64,000 bases of DNA from JAUIAI01 sp049680625 (GTDB lineage Bacteria; Pseudomonadota; Gammaproteobacteria; Burkholderiales; Burkholderiaceae_E). The notes beneath the pieces are model-generated. The model saw nothing but the letters and a program-made list of their open reading frames with translations. It ran no database searches and was not told the DNA's origin. Shown piece by piece: positions 33,906-42,142 of this stretch. Numbering within the stretch: the stretch's first letter is position 1; the number at the start of each line of letters is the position of its first letter. A program made the position numbers and the translations under genes. The stretch spans positions 89,314 through 153,313 of the forward strand of contig JBAUID010000190.1 of the NCBI GenBank assembly GCA_049680625.1, read 5' to 3'.

Positions 33906-34808
33906 TTATTCGGCTGACATGACCGAACCAATTAGCTTGGCTCCAAGGTCAGTCAATCGAGCAGACAGTTGCTTCATTGGCTCATATTGAGTTGTGCCGG
34001 CGCGTCCAAGCATGATGTAGCCACTGGCTTGCGAGGCGATCAGTTCGGCATCAGGCCCGCTGTCGGCGGATGGGGTGTCCACGATGGTGACCTGGTATTT
34101 GTGCGAACAGCGTTCGAACAACGAGCTGAGAAGGTCCGGCAATAGCAACTCTGCCGGGTTTGGCGGAATGCCACCAGCTGACATGATCGACAGACCAGGT
34201 AAGTCACTCAGTCGATAAACGAAGCTGTCTTTAGCCCGGCCCGACAAAACTGAAGAGAAACCAGTTTCATTAGCCAGACCAAACAACTTGTGTTGGCGCG
34301 GATTGCGCAGATCACCGTCAATAAGCAAAGTACGATGCCCCGATTGGGCGAAGGCGGTTGCCAGGTTGGCTGCCAGGAAGCTGCGACCAATGCTTCGTTC
34401 CGGGCTGACAATGGCCAGCGTGCGGTTATGCGAAGACTCGCCTGCTAACCATTGCAGCATCAATTGACTGCGCAGCGCGCGAATTTCATTGGCTACCCGG
34501 TCGTCGGTACTAAAAGCAGTTATAACCTCGCTGCCTATTCTGGATTTCTCTGGATTGACCAGCTTATGACGAAACTGAATCGCAATGATCCGATTGAGTT
34601 CGTGGTCACCCACCAGACCTGATCGCAAAGCGGCTTCACCAAACGGCACGTGGTCTTTGTGTGCCCGGGCGAGAATGGTGGTGACCTGGTTCGCAGTAAT
34701 AATGCCGTGTTTAACCAGCAGTGATCCGAGCCGCAGATCTTCGGGGGTTGTTGGGCGGCCGCTGACGATTGAGGCTGCCAGTTCTGTTTGCTTCAGTGAA
34801 TGGTCCAT
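33906..34808 (-). CDS. EpsG-type polysaccharide tyrosine autokinase-like ATPase
   Basis: A 300-residue protein with two parts. The N-terminal part (about 20-80) has LRLGSLLVKHGIITANQV and FGEAALRSGLVGD, a MshEN/GspE-N-like module. The C-terminal part (about 105-300) is a BY-kinase/ParA-like ATPase with P-loop IGRSFLAANLATAFAQSG (Gly141-Arg142-Ser143), the LLIDGDLRNPRQHKLFGL Walker A' segment and TIVDTPSADSGPDAELI. The usual GKS Lys of the P-loop is Arg, as I recall for the EpsG family, and there is no C-terminal tyrosine cluster. It pairs with the EpsF-like gene 52 bases upstream and probably regulates chain length. Confidence 0.85.
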   Translation of the reverse strand: MDHSLKQTELAASIVSGRPTTPEDLRLGSLLVKHGIITANQVTTILARAHKDHVPFGEAALRSGLVGDHELNRIIAIQFRHKLVNPEKSRIGSEVITAFSTDDRVANEIRALRSQLMLQWLAGESSHNRTLAIVSPERSIGRSFLAANLATAFAQSGHRTLLIDGDLRNPRQHKLFGLANETGFSSVLSGRAKDSFVYRLSDLPGLSIMSAGGIPPNPAELLLPDLLSSLFERCSHKYQVTIVDTPSADSGPDAELIASQASGYIMLGRAGTTQYEPMKQLSARLTDLGAKLIGSVMSAE

Positions 34809-34860
34809 AACTTTGGATTCCGTATTTTTCAGAGGTCTGATTTTTATATTCGTCGGTCAG

Positions 34861-36255
34861 TCAGGCTTGCGGCACCGGATCGCCGGTCTTACTCGAAATC
34901 GATCCGTCGCGACTCAGATGTCCGATTACTGGTCCGCCGGTTGCCTTTGCCATATCGGCATTGCTGTAGATTCGGCGGTCCCGCATTTCCATTATTAAGC
35001 AAATTCCGATTGCCATAACGGTGGCAAAGGCAATTGCCGCCAGTAGATTAATCAGAAGGTTCGGACTGCTTGCACGACCAGGAGCCAATGCGGGTGAAAG
35101 CACGAAGAGATTGGCATAGGTTGATGCGCTTTGCAGATTTGTCTGGCTCAGTTGCTCTTGCGCAGAGTCGTAAGCCCGTTGAGCATTATCAATATCGCGT
35201 TGCAGCAGCGACAGTTCCTCCCGGTAATTTCTTGCGCCAAGCAAAGTGCTCTCGTCGCTTGCCAGTTCTTTTTTGAGGCGTGCCTGACGAGCCCGAGCTG
35301 AGTCGCGTGACTTCTCAAGGCTGGCAACTATGGTCTGAACTTCATCGGTTATTCGCTTACTGACCGACCATAATTCACTGCCAAGGCTGCGCATCAGAGG
35401 GTGGTTCTTTCCATAGACCGCCAGTTGTTGACCATAGCTGGCTCGCAAACGAGCTTGTTCAGCCTTCAGGGAGAGAATCGCAGGGCTGGCAATTACTTCC
35501 GGTATGGACAAAGATTTATTGGCGGCGATGGCTTGCCGCGCCTGGTCAACTCGCTGCGAAAGGTCACTGGCTTCAGACGATGCCTGAGTTAACGCGGCAG
35601 ATAAAGTCTCGAAACGCTGAGTATTCACATCGCGACTTTCGTCGGCAGTAACGATATTGTTTTTACGCTGATAAGCGACTAGTTTGTTCTGTGCCTCGTT
35701 GAGCCGTTCGCGCAATTCGTTACCCTGACTGATAAACCAGTCCCGACGTTGAGTCGCCGGTTTGGTACGCATCTCGATATTGGTATCGATAAACGCCTGG
35801 GCGAAGGCATTGGCCATATCGGCAGCAGTTTGTGGTTCTGTTGAGCGATAGCTGATGGTCAGCATTGTTGATTCGCGGCTCGGGTCAATTTTCAGGTTTT
35901 TCGCAAGCTTCTCGGCGGCATATTGCCGGGCACTGGATTGCGGTGCATCATCAGGAAGGCCGTCAATGTAGTCTGGGTTTTTCCCAAGGTTGAACCGATC
36001 AACAACCATCAGCCGAAGGCGTTCACTGCTAATAATATCTGCCTGTGTGTTCAGGTAAGGACGCACTGTCAGACCTGACGGCAGTCCGCCGTTAACCGGG
36101 TCCGGCTTCAGGTCAACAATGACATCGGTACTCGCCACATATTTTTTTGGAATAAGGATAGTGGCGAGTAAGGCTGCCCCAACGATTAGGGCAAAGATTG
36201 TCAAAGCGGTTCCTGATCGTGCTTTGAGAATGCTAATTAATTGCGTCAGATTCAT
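34861..36255 (-). CDS. EpsF-type chain-length determinant (Wzz/PCP family)
   Basis: A 463-residue polysaccharide co-polymerase. It has one transmembrane helix near the start (about 17-37), a Wzz domain with KKYVASTDVIVDLKPDP, long coiled-coil helices (about 170-370, with ARQARLKKEL and YDSAQEQLSQTN), and a second transmembrane helix (about 405-428). The SPALAPGRASSPNLLIN segment before it is the Pro-rich motif of the family. ATG 36255 is preferred over 36279 because MNLTQLISILKAR matches relatives and AGAAAG precedes it. Both ends of the protein face the cytoplasm, where it meets EpsG. A CRP-like palindrome lies about 60 bases upstream. Confidence 0.92.
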   Translation of the reverse strand: MNLTQLISILKARSGTALTIFALIVGAALLATILIPKKYVASTDVIVDLKPDPVNGGLPSGLTVRPYLNTQADIISSERLRLMVVDRFNLGKNPDYIDGLPDDAPQSSARQYAAEKLAKNLKIDPSRESTMLTISYRSTEPQTAADMANAFAQAFIDTNIEMRTKPATQRRDWFISQGNELRERLNEAQNKLVAYQRKNNIVTADESRDVNTQRFETLSAALTQASSEASDLSQRVDQARQAIAANKSLSIPEVIASPAILSLKAEQARLRASYGQQLAVYGKNHPLMRSLGSELWSVSKRITDEVQTIVASLEKSRDSARARQARLKKELASDESTLLGARNYREELSLLQRDIDNAQRAYDSAQEQLSQTNLQSASTYANLFVLSPALAPGRASSPNLLINLLAAIAFATVMAIGICLIMEMRDRRIYSNADMAKATGGPVIGHLSRDGSISSKTGDPVPQA

Positions 36256-36311
36256 CTTTCTATCTCTTGAACTGGACACTTATTGTGTCGTCAACACGGG
36301 GTCACTTGCGA

Positions 36312-36327
36312 TGTGATAATGCTCACT
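36312..36327. promoter_or_regulatory. CRP-like palindrome upstream of epsF
   Basis: TGTGATAATGCTCACT matches TGTGA-N6-TCACA at nine of ten defined positions. It sits in the 187-base gap between the WecG-like gene and the EpsF-like gene, centred about 64 bases before ATG 36255, a position suited to activation. The gap also suggests an internal promoter for epsF onward. Confidence 0.45.
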
Positions 36328-36442
36328 TCGCTATTCTTTACCAGCAATATGTGATTTTGTTTTGATTCCGAAGTAATAAGCTCGTTGTCAGTAACGGCCT
36401 TTTGAGCAACGGATTTTTAATTACTGTCGCGCAGGCTCAGCC

Positions 36443-37261
36443 TTAGGCCCGGCGGCCGCCCCGAATAAGCGCCCGCAACCACAATAGAACGAACAAGGGG
36501 TTGTTGACCAGATAGCGATGCATCAGCCGGCGTGGTTCGGAGCACAAGCGGTATAGCCATTCGAGGCCAGCTTTGTGCACCCAGGCCGGTGATCTCGCCC
36601 TGAGGCCGGCATAAAACTCAAATGCACCGCCAAGACCAATTTTGACACCAGACACAGATTGGTTTGTCAGGTGCATCCATTGCTCTTGCTTCGGACAACC
36701 GAGGCTGACCAGCAACACATCGGCCGGGGCTCGATTCATCTCGGCTATTTCGTCGCAGTTCGCCAGTGCCGACAACGACATCATTGGAGGTGAAATTGCA
36801 AACGTCAGTTTTAGTGTCGGATGGTCCTTGCGAATTCTTCGGGCAACGGCGTCGCAGGTTTCGGGAGTTGAACCAAACAAGCCAATACTCAATTGGGCCG
36901 CGTCAGCGGCCCCAATGACTGCCTGCATTAAATCGGGGCCGTACAAAACGGGCTCTGGATACGGTGTACCCAGGTGGTTCAATGCCTTGGCCAGCACCTG
37001 GCTGTCAGTTGTTACGGCCAGAGCGTCATGTAGTGCCTCGTTTAGCCCGGGATCGCGTTGGGCCAGGGTCACCTGGTGAGTGTTCGCAACACAGATATAA
37101 CCTGGTTCTCCGGCCTGCGCCCAGTTGGCGACCTGGTTGGCCAGGCCGTTGCCGGCAATCAGGCTCAAGCGGCAACCTAACTGATGGTTTTCAGCTTGCC
37201 GATGACGATCGTAATTAGCGGCAATTGAAGAATCAGAATGCATTCGGGTCGGTCCAGACAC
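36443..37261 (-). CDS. WecG/TagA/CpsF-family glycosyltransferase
   Basis: A 272-residue GT26 enzyme that adds the second sugar to undecaprenyl-linked precursors. Signatures are ICVANTHQVTLAQRDP, VTTDSQVLAKALNHLG, YGPDLMQAVIG, IGLFGSTPETCDAVA, VSLGCPKQEQWM and GLGGAFEFYAG, which end in the family pattern LEWLYRLCSEPRRLMHRYL. The start is GTG 37261: GGAGAA lies 9 bases upstream, while ATG 37243 has no ribosome site. It overlaps the end of the upstream sugar-phosphate transferase gene by 29 bases, so initiation and second-sugar transfer are encoded together. Confidence 0.93.
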   Translation of the reverse strand: MSGPTRMHSDSSIAANYDRHRQAENHQLGCRLSLIAGNGLANQVANWAQAGEPGYICVANTHQVTLAQRDPGLNEALHDALAVTTDSQVLAKALNHLGTPYPEPVLYGPDLMQAVIGAADAAQLSIGLFGSTPETCDAVARRIRKDHPTLKLTFAISPPMMSLSALANCDEIAEMNRAPADVLLVSLGCPKQEQWMHLTNQSVSGVKIGLGGAFEFYAGLRARSPAWVHKAGLEWLYRLCSEPRRLMHRYLVNNPLFVLLWLRALIRGGRRA

Positions 37262-38624
37262 TGCGAAGGGTTCTCCACAGGATTTTCAAATCAAACCAGA
37301 TTGACCAGCGCTCGATGTACTCCAGGTCAAACTGAATACGTTTTTCCACTTTCTCGATTGTATCGGTTTCACCCCGATAGCCGTTAACCTGTGCCCAGCC
37401 GGTAATACCGGGTTTGACGATGTGGCGCTGCATATAACGGTTGATCAGTACTCGTTGTTCTTCATTCATGTTGATCGGATGGGGGCGCGGCCCGATCATC
37501 GACATTGATCCGTCGATCACGTTTAACAATTGTGGCAATTCATCCAGTGAATAACGACGCAGAACCTTACCTAGCGGCGTAATGCGCGAATCGTTCCTGG
37601 TGGCCTGGGCAACTTCTTTACCGGTCTCCATCACCTTCATTGTTCGGAATTTCCAGATCTGGAAGGTCTTACCGTCCAAACCGTACCGTGGCTGACGGAA
37701 GAACACGGGCCCGGGCATATTGATTTTGATTGCGGTGGCAATGACAAGGAGGATCGGTGAAATCATTACCAGGCCAATTGATGCTCCGAACAAATCAAAC
37801 ACCCGCTTAATCAGCGCGGCCCGACCGCGAAACGGGGTGTCGACGATACTAATGGTCGGAATTGTGCCCACCAGATCAAAACGGGCATGCAGGGGGCCAA
37901 AACCGGACAGATCCGGCACAAACTGGATGGTGACTGTTGTATCGGCCAGTGCGCGGGTGAGTTCGCCGATCCTTAATTCAGCCCGCAATGGCAGGGCAAT
38001 ATAGATCACGTCAATTTGGCCGCTGCGGGCCCGCTTAACCAGATCGTCAATTGTGCCCGAGATGCCCAGTTCCTCAATACGGTCGCCATCAACCCGGCGA
38101 TCATCAAAGAAGCCGGCAAACCGCATGCCCATCCACGGCGCAGCACTAAATTCGCTGGCCAGATCTGCGCCAATCGGTGTCGCCCCGAGAATAGCAACTG
38201 TCCGATAGTTCAAACCGCTGATACGGGCAAAACGCAAGATGGCCCGCGACAACAGACGTGACGCAACGATATAAACCAGCCCGGTCAGAAACCAACGGGT
38301 CAGCACTTTGTCATGCAGACCGGCTGTCATGCTGAAGATGATGGCGGCTGGCAGCATGGCCAGCACCCAGGAAGCGACCAGCCGGCCCAGTTCATGCTTA
38401 AGGGGCAGCACCCGAAAAGACCGGTAGCAGTTCAGGCTTGCAGCAATCATCCCAAATGCCGCCATCGACAAAAGAATGGCGAGCGTGATCGGGCCGGTGA
38501 ATTCGCCACCGGACCAGGTCATCGCGAACCACATGGACAGGCCAAAAATTGACGCGTCAGCAAGGCGGACTATTTCAAGCAGGACTGGCGCGTACGGCCG
38601 AATCCGCCCGGTATTGGATTTCAT
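37233..38624 (-). CDS. Undecaprenyl-phosphate glucose/galactose phosphotransferase (WcaJ/WbaP-like)
   Basis: A 463-residue polyisoprenyl-phosphate hexose-1-phosphate transferase starting exopolysaccharide repeat-unit synthesis. It has four N-terminal hydrophobic helices (about 15-120), a CoA-binding-like NAD-type domain (about 140-240, AILGATPIGADLASEF) and the C-terminal bacterial transferase domain with KRVFDLFGASIGLV, GPVFFRQPRYGLDGK, IWKFRTM, RRYSLDELPQLLNVIDGSMS, GPRPHP and VKPGITGWAQVNGYRGE. This is the longer WcaJ-type layout. It is the first gene of the main locus. GGAAAG precedes ATG 38624, and an inverted pair of DnaA-box-like 9-mers lies just upstream. Confidence 0.95.
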   Translation of the reverse strand: MKSNTGRIRPYAPVLLEIVRLADASIFGLSMWFAMTWSGGEFTGPITLAILLSMAAFGMIAASLNCYRSFRVLPLKHELGRLVASWVLAMLPAAIIFSMTAGLHDKVLTRWFLTGLVYIVASRLLSRAILRFARISGLNYRTVAILGATPIGADLASEFSAAPWMGMRFAGFFDDRRVDGDRIEELGISGTIDDLVKRARSGQIDVIYIALPLRAELRIGELTRALADTTVTIQFVPDLSGFGPLHARFDLVGTIPTISIVDTPFRGRAALIKRVFDLFGASIGLVMISPILLVIATAIKINMPGPVFFRQPRYGLDGKTFQIWKFRTMKVMETGKEVAQATRNDSRITPLGKVLRRYSLDELPQLLNVIDGSMSMIGPRPHPINMNEEQRVLINRYMQRHIVKPGITGWAQVNGYRGETDTIEKVEKRIQFDLEYIERWSIWFDLKILWRTLRSVWTDPNAF

Positions 38625-38643
38625 TGAATAAGCTTTCCGTCAG

Positions 38644-38664
38644 TTGTCCACACAATGTGGATAA
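38644..38664. promoter_or_regulatory. Inverted pair of DnaA-box-like 9-mers
   Basis: TTGTCCACA (38644-38652), CAA, TGTGGATAA (38656-38664). The right half, read on the minus strand, is TTATCCACA, a perfect DnaA box; the left half differs by one base. The pair lies 20 bases upstream of the first exopolysaccharide gene (ATG 38624). Whether DnaA binds is unknown. Confidence 0.35.
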
Positions 38665-38802
38665 GCGGGACTTCGATTGTCGTCAGGCAGGTGCGAATTG
38701 GCGTGGGAAAAACGCACAGAATTCCGACAAGACGGCCCAACCAGGCCAAAACCTCGGCCATGACACAATGCGTCTTGCACATTATGCAAATTTGGGACAA
38801 GA

Positions 38803-40020
38803 ATGAGAAGGATTGATGACCCAGGTGAAGGTCCGGGCCGCAGCCGACGTATTGAAACCGTGTTAGCCCAGGGAACTGGCGCAATTTACGGCCCGTATGC
38901 TGAGGTCGTTGAGCCAATTCATATGTCGACAACTTATGAACGGGCCGCTGACAATAGCTACCCGGGTGGGGCCACTTACAGCCGGGACGGCAATCCGGCC
39001 TACCGCGCACCTGAATCACTATTGTGTGCGCTCGAAGGTGGCAGCGACGCGCTTGTGTTCTCGTCCGGCATGTCTGCTGCAACCGCGGTGTTCCAGACGC
39101 TTCGGCCCGGAATGCGGGTGGTCGCGCCCCAGAATATGTACTGGTCGTTACGCCAGTGGTTGATTTCGTTTTGCCGGCAGTGGGATATCCGTCTGGAATT
39201 GTTCGAAGCGGCTGGCGAAAAGCCAGCCGACAGTTGCGCCACTGGAAACCTGGCGGCATTACTTGCCCAGCCGCTCGATTTGCTGTGGCTGGAATCGCCC
39301 GCAAACCCAACCTGGGAGATCACCGATATCGCGTGTGCTGCCGCGCTGGCGAAACAATCCGGCGCCCTGGTTTGTGTTGACTCTACCGTTGCGACTCCGG
39401 TTTTCAGTCAGCCGTTGTCGCTGGGTGCGGACATCGTGATGCATTCCGCGACAAAGTACTTAAACGGGCATTCTGATGTTCTTGCCGGCGCCCTGATTAC
39501 CGGGGCGGACAGTGTCAGCTGGCAACAAGTCAAAATGAGTCGCGCCAGTGTTGGTTCAGTGCCTGGACCGTTTGAGTCCTGGTTACTGGCGCGTGGCATG
39601 CGGACTTTATTCCCGCGGGTGCGCCTGGCAGCAGCCAGCGCCGCAACTATTGCGGCTTATTTTTCTGGCCACCGGGCACTGAAATCGGTTTTGTATCCGG
39701 GTCTCGAATCGCATCAGGGCCACACCGTGGCCGCCCGGCAAATGCACGGCGGATTCGGCGCGATGTTGTCATTGCGGTTTGCCGGCGGCGCTGACGCTGC
39801 CGTTCAGTGTGCTGCCGCGGTTAAAGTGTTCAAGCGGGCTACGTCACTGGGGTCGACAGAAAGTCTGCTGGAACATCGCGCCAGCATCGAAGGGCCTGGT
39901 TCGTTCTGCCCGGATGACTTGTTACGCCTATCCATTGGAATCGAGCATATCGATGATTTAATCGCTGATCTCGAGCAGGCGATGAGTCGTTTGCCGTCTG
40001 CTCCGTTGCATGTTGACTGA
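38803..40020 (+). CDS. Cys/Met-metabolism PLP enzyme (cystathionine synthase/lyase family)
   Basis: A 405-residue fold-type I PLP enzyme of the trans-sulfuration group. Signatures are TTYERAADNSYPGGATYSRDGNPA (cited in part: GATYSRDGNPA), VFSSGMSAATAVF, WLESPANPTWEI, VCVDSTVATPVFSQPLSLGAD and the Schiff-base motif HSATKYLNGHSD. The C-terminal part has TSLGSTESLLEHRAS and LRLSIGIEHIDDLI. The family covers cystathionine gamma-synthase, beta- and gamma-lyases and homoserine sulfhydrylases; the residues do not let me choose. It is divergent from the exopolysaccharide locus with 178 bases between, and is followed by no obvious partner. GGGACAA precedes ATG 38803. Confidence 0.9.
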   Translation: MRRIDDPGEGPGRSRRIETVLAQGTGAIYGPYAEVVEPIHMSTTYERAADNSYPGGATYSRDGNPAYRAPESLLCALEGGSDALVFSSGMSAATAVFQTLRPGMRVVAPQNMYWSLRQWLISFCRQWDIRLELFEAAGEKPADSCATGNLAALLAQPLDLLWLESPANPTWEITDIACAAALAKQSGALVCVDSTVATPVFSQPLSLGADIVMHSATKYLNGHSDVLAGALITGADSVSWQQVKMSRASVGSVPGPFESWLLARGMRTLFPRVRLAAASAATIAAYFSGHRALKSVLYPGLESHQGHTVAARQMHGGFGAMLSLRFAGGADAAVQCAAAVKVFKRATSLGSTESLLEHRASIEGPGSFCPDDLLRLSIGIEHIDDLIADLEQAMSRLPSAPLHVD

Positions 40021-40204
40021 TTTTTCCTGTACCGGCTGTCGGGCGGCAGTGGTCAGTCGATGGTTTTGCATTAACTGGCGGGCCCGAAATGTCTGGTGAT
40101 AGCAGGTGAGTCGACCGTCTGTCTGCCAGCCTGGCTGATCGGTGGGTGTTGTACTCAGAGATTAGGCTACGGCAAGGTGGGAGCATCTCCTCACAGGTGT
40201 CGTT

Positions 40205-40807
40205 ATGAAAAAAGCAAAAAGTAGCTGGTTTATGTCCGCAGCGACCGCTGTAAGCTTGTCGTTCCTGCCGCAGGTGGTTAACGCTGAGAACGATATCAGC
40301 CCGTCGTCTGAACCGCTTACTCCGTCGAACTGGGAGATTCGCAAGCATGCGGAAATGCACGCGACTGAACTGATCAGCCGTCTCGCGCAGGGTTCGTTTT
40401 CGACCATGTGTTCCGAAGGAAATTGCGGCGTCTTTGTTGAACCGCTGGCCGGTTGTGTACCCGGTGCCAAGTATCCGCTACTGATTAACTCGGCCAAACA
40501 AGTGGGCGTTATTCCAACCCAGTGCACAACAATACCGGGTGCCAAAGAAGGTGAGCTGCGCTACGTTGTTCTGCTGCAGCAGAACGAAACCTTGCTCAAA
40601 GCGATGATGGAAGAAATTGATCTGACTATTGCCTTCCCAACTCAGGCAGGGCAAATGAACGTGCTTGAAATCAATATGTCTGGCGTTCGCGACGTATTGG
40701 CTACCCTGATTCCCGAATTAGCGGACTCCGAGGCGGACAAGCCTGGGACGCCAAAGTCAAAAGAAACCAGCGGCGTCTGGAAGCAATCCGGGCAGTACGT
40801 GCTCTGA
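40205..40807 (+). CDS. Exported protein of unknown function
   Basis: A 200-residue product with a clear signal peptide (MKKAKSSWFM, hydrophobic core, cleavage after VNA near residue 27). The mature part begins acidic (ENDISPSSEP) and contains four Cys in two nearby pairs, TMCSEGNCGVF and GCVPG with TQCTT, suggesting disulfide bonds. The rest is mixed helix and strand, with a charged, Lys/Ser-rich tail. I recognise no family. It has AGGTG before the ATG and is followed by a hairpin. It may be cotranscribed with nothing: gaps of 184 bases upstream and 90 bases downstream. Confidence 0.7.
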   Translation: MKKAKSSWFMSAATAVSLSFLPQVVNAENDISPSSEPLTPSNWEIRKHAEMHATELISRLAQGSFSTMCSEGNCGVFVEPLAGCVPGAKYPLLINSAKQVGVIPTQCTTIPGAKEGELRYVVLLQQNETLLKAMMEEIDLTIAFPTQAGQMNVLEINMSGVRDVLATLIPELADSEADKPGTPKSKETSGVWKQSGQYVL

Positions 40808-40834
40808 GTGTGGATTCGGATCGAATAACAAAAG

Positions 40835-40860
40835 CGGGCCGCCTGGCCCGTCTCGTATTT
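40835..40860. terminator. Terminator-like hairpin between convergent genes
   Basis: CGGGCC (40835-40840), GCCT, GGCCCG (40845-40850), preceded by AAAAG and followed by TCTCGTATTT. It separates the unknown exported gene (plus) from the spherulin-4-like gene (minus). The T-run is imperfect. Confidence 0.5.
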
Positions 40861-40897
40861 AGCGTGCAATGATTGCCGTTCGGTTAATCTGCAGAAA

Positions 40898-41740
40898 TTA
40901 ACAGCTTCGGGCGCCTTCGTTAATTAACTTTACGCAGTTGACTTGTTCGTTCCAGTAAAAAGGCAGTGAGTCCCAGGGGTTGTTCAGCTTGTCATTGGTT
41001 ACATAAACCATGCCGGCATTTCGCCTGATTGCTTTTTTAATGACATTGCGCATAGCCTTCGCGTCTCGGCTCTTATAGACGAGATGGCCAAATTGCTCTG
41101 CCGGTACGTCGTAGACCCATTCAAATACCTCGTACTGATTATAGGTTTGCTTGGCACTTTCAAAGTTGATCACGGCATCCGCTGCCGGCAGGCTCAGGTA
41201 TTGAGCCGCAGTATTTGTGCCTGGGTTGCCAACTACCCGAAAGTCGCTGTTCATTGCCTTGATATAGCCATAAAGGTTGGCGTAATAAGTCAACGAAGTG
41301 CTGTCATTTTGATTCGACATCTCATCAACAAAAAATCCGTCTATGTCTGGGTAAAGGCTCAGGTAGCGGTTGATGTCGGCCTGAACTTGGGTCAGGGGGC
41401 GATTGCCGTAACTGGTATGGATATAGCCAATCACACGGCCACCGGCCGCGCGCAGGTCGTTGGTCACTCGCAAATAATTTGAATCCGCGGAAACGCCCGG
41501 CCCGCTTGCCGGATTAAGAATTGCCGTTAACGGGACTTGTTGTGCCGCAGATGACAAAGCCGCCCAGTATGTGTCCTCGCTGCCCGGATAAAAGTACGCC
41601 GGGACAATCAACTCGAGCCGACCTGCAGATACTTCGGCGCCAATACTGGGCTCGCCCCGCTGTGCATAACTCGATTCACCAAGGCCCTGACCAATAAATA
41701 CAGCCGCCAGGAACATGCCGACAATAGCTTTCGACTTCAC
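40898..41740 (-). CDS. Spherulin-4/GH135-like exported glycoside hydrolase
   Basis: A 280-residue protein with a signal peptide (hydrophobic AIVGMFLAAVFIGQGLG, cleavage after SYA) and a TIM-barrel of the spherulation-specific family 4 kind. Matching segments are LIVPAYFYPG, TAILNPASGPG, RVIGYIHTSYGNR, DGFFVDEMSNQ, YKAMN-type helix, VVGNPGT and MVYVTND. The fungal Sph3 member of this family (GH135) cleaves galactosaminogalactan. The start is GTG 41740: AGGAGGT lies 6 bases upstream and the signal peptide begins there. A longer frame to 41842 adds an unconvincing N-terminus. Next to an exopolysaccharide locus it may trim or release the polymer. Confidence 0.82.
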   Translation of the reverse strand: MKSKAIVGMFLAAVFIGQGLGESSYAQRGEPSIGAEVSAGRLELIVPAYFYPGSEDTYWAALSSAAQQVPLTAILNPASGPGVSADSNYLRVTNDLRAAGGRVIGYIHTSYGNRPLTQVQADINRYLSLYPDIDGFFVDEMSNQNDSTSLTYYANLYGYIKAMNSDFRVVGNPGTNTAAQYLSLPAADAVINFESAKQTYNQYEVFEWVYDVPAEQFGHLVYKSRDAKAMRNVIKKAIRRNAGMVYVTNDKLNNPWDSLPFYWNEQVNCVKLINEGARSC

Positions 41741-42142
41741 GATGAAACCTCCTGCTGGGTGCAATGCGCGCACCTCATTATTTTGAGGTCGCAGTTTGAA
41801 CAGTCTTATGGTGAATGGCAAGCCGAAGAACCGATCGGGCAATAAAGCCAGGGTTCGGAGTGTTCCAGTTTTTCAATCAAGGGGCTGTGACTCTGTTTGC
41901 CCTGAGCTTGTATTGATCACACGTTTTTTGGACGCGATCCTGGCTGGATGTGCAAAAAGTCACCTCACTCGTCGTCAACAGGTGCATCCGTGCCACAGTG
42001 GGTGCCGGTCATGGCGGTTCGGTCACCGTTAATACGCCGACTGCCACTGAAAATATCGCATGGCCGGAAAATGAACCAACCAGAACTGCTTCTTTAATGG
42101 ACACGTCGGACTCATCGAAATTATTTTACCCAACGACTTGTG
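41741..42142. other. Intergenic region of about 400 bases, divergent promoters
   Basis: No gene is seen. ACCTCA (41772-41777), six bases, TGAGGT (41784-41789) form a small inverted repeat about 35 bases before the spherulin-4-like start and may be an operator. Nothing else stood out; no c-di-GMP riboswitch core was recognised before the GGDEF-like gene. Confidence 0.5.

Noticed and set aside
38621..39310. 229-codon minus-strand frame
   Set aside because: Antisense to the Cys/Met PLP gene, which has clear motifs.
41741..42142. c-di-GMP riboswitch before the GGDEF-like gene
   Set aside because: No recognisable GEMM core sequence was found.
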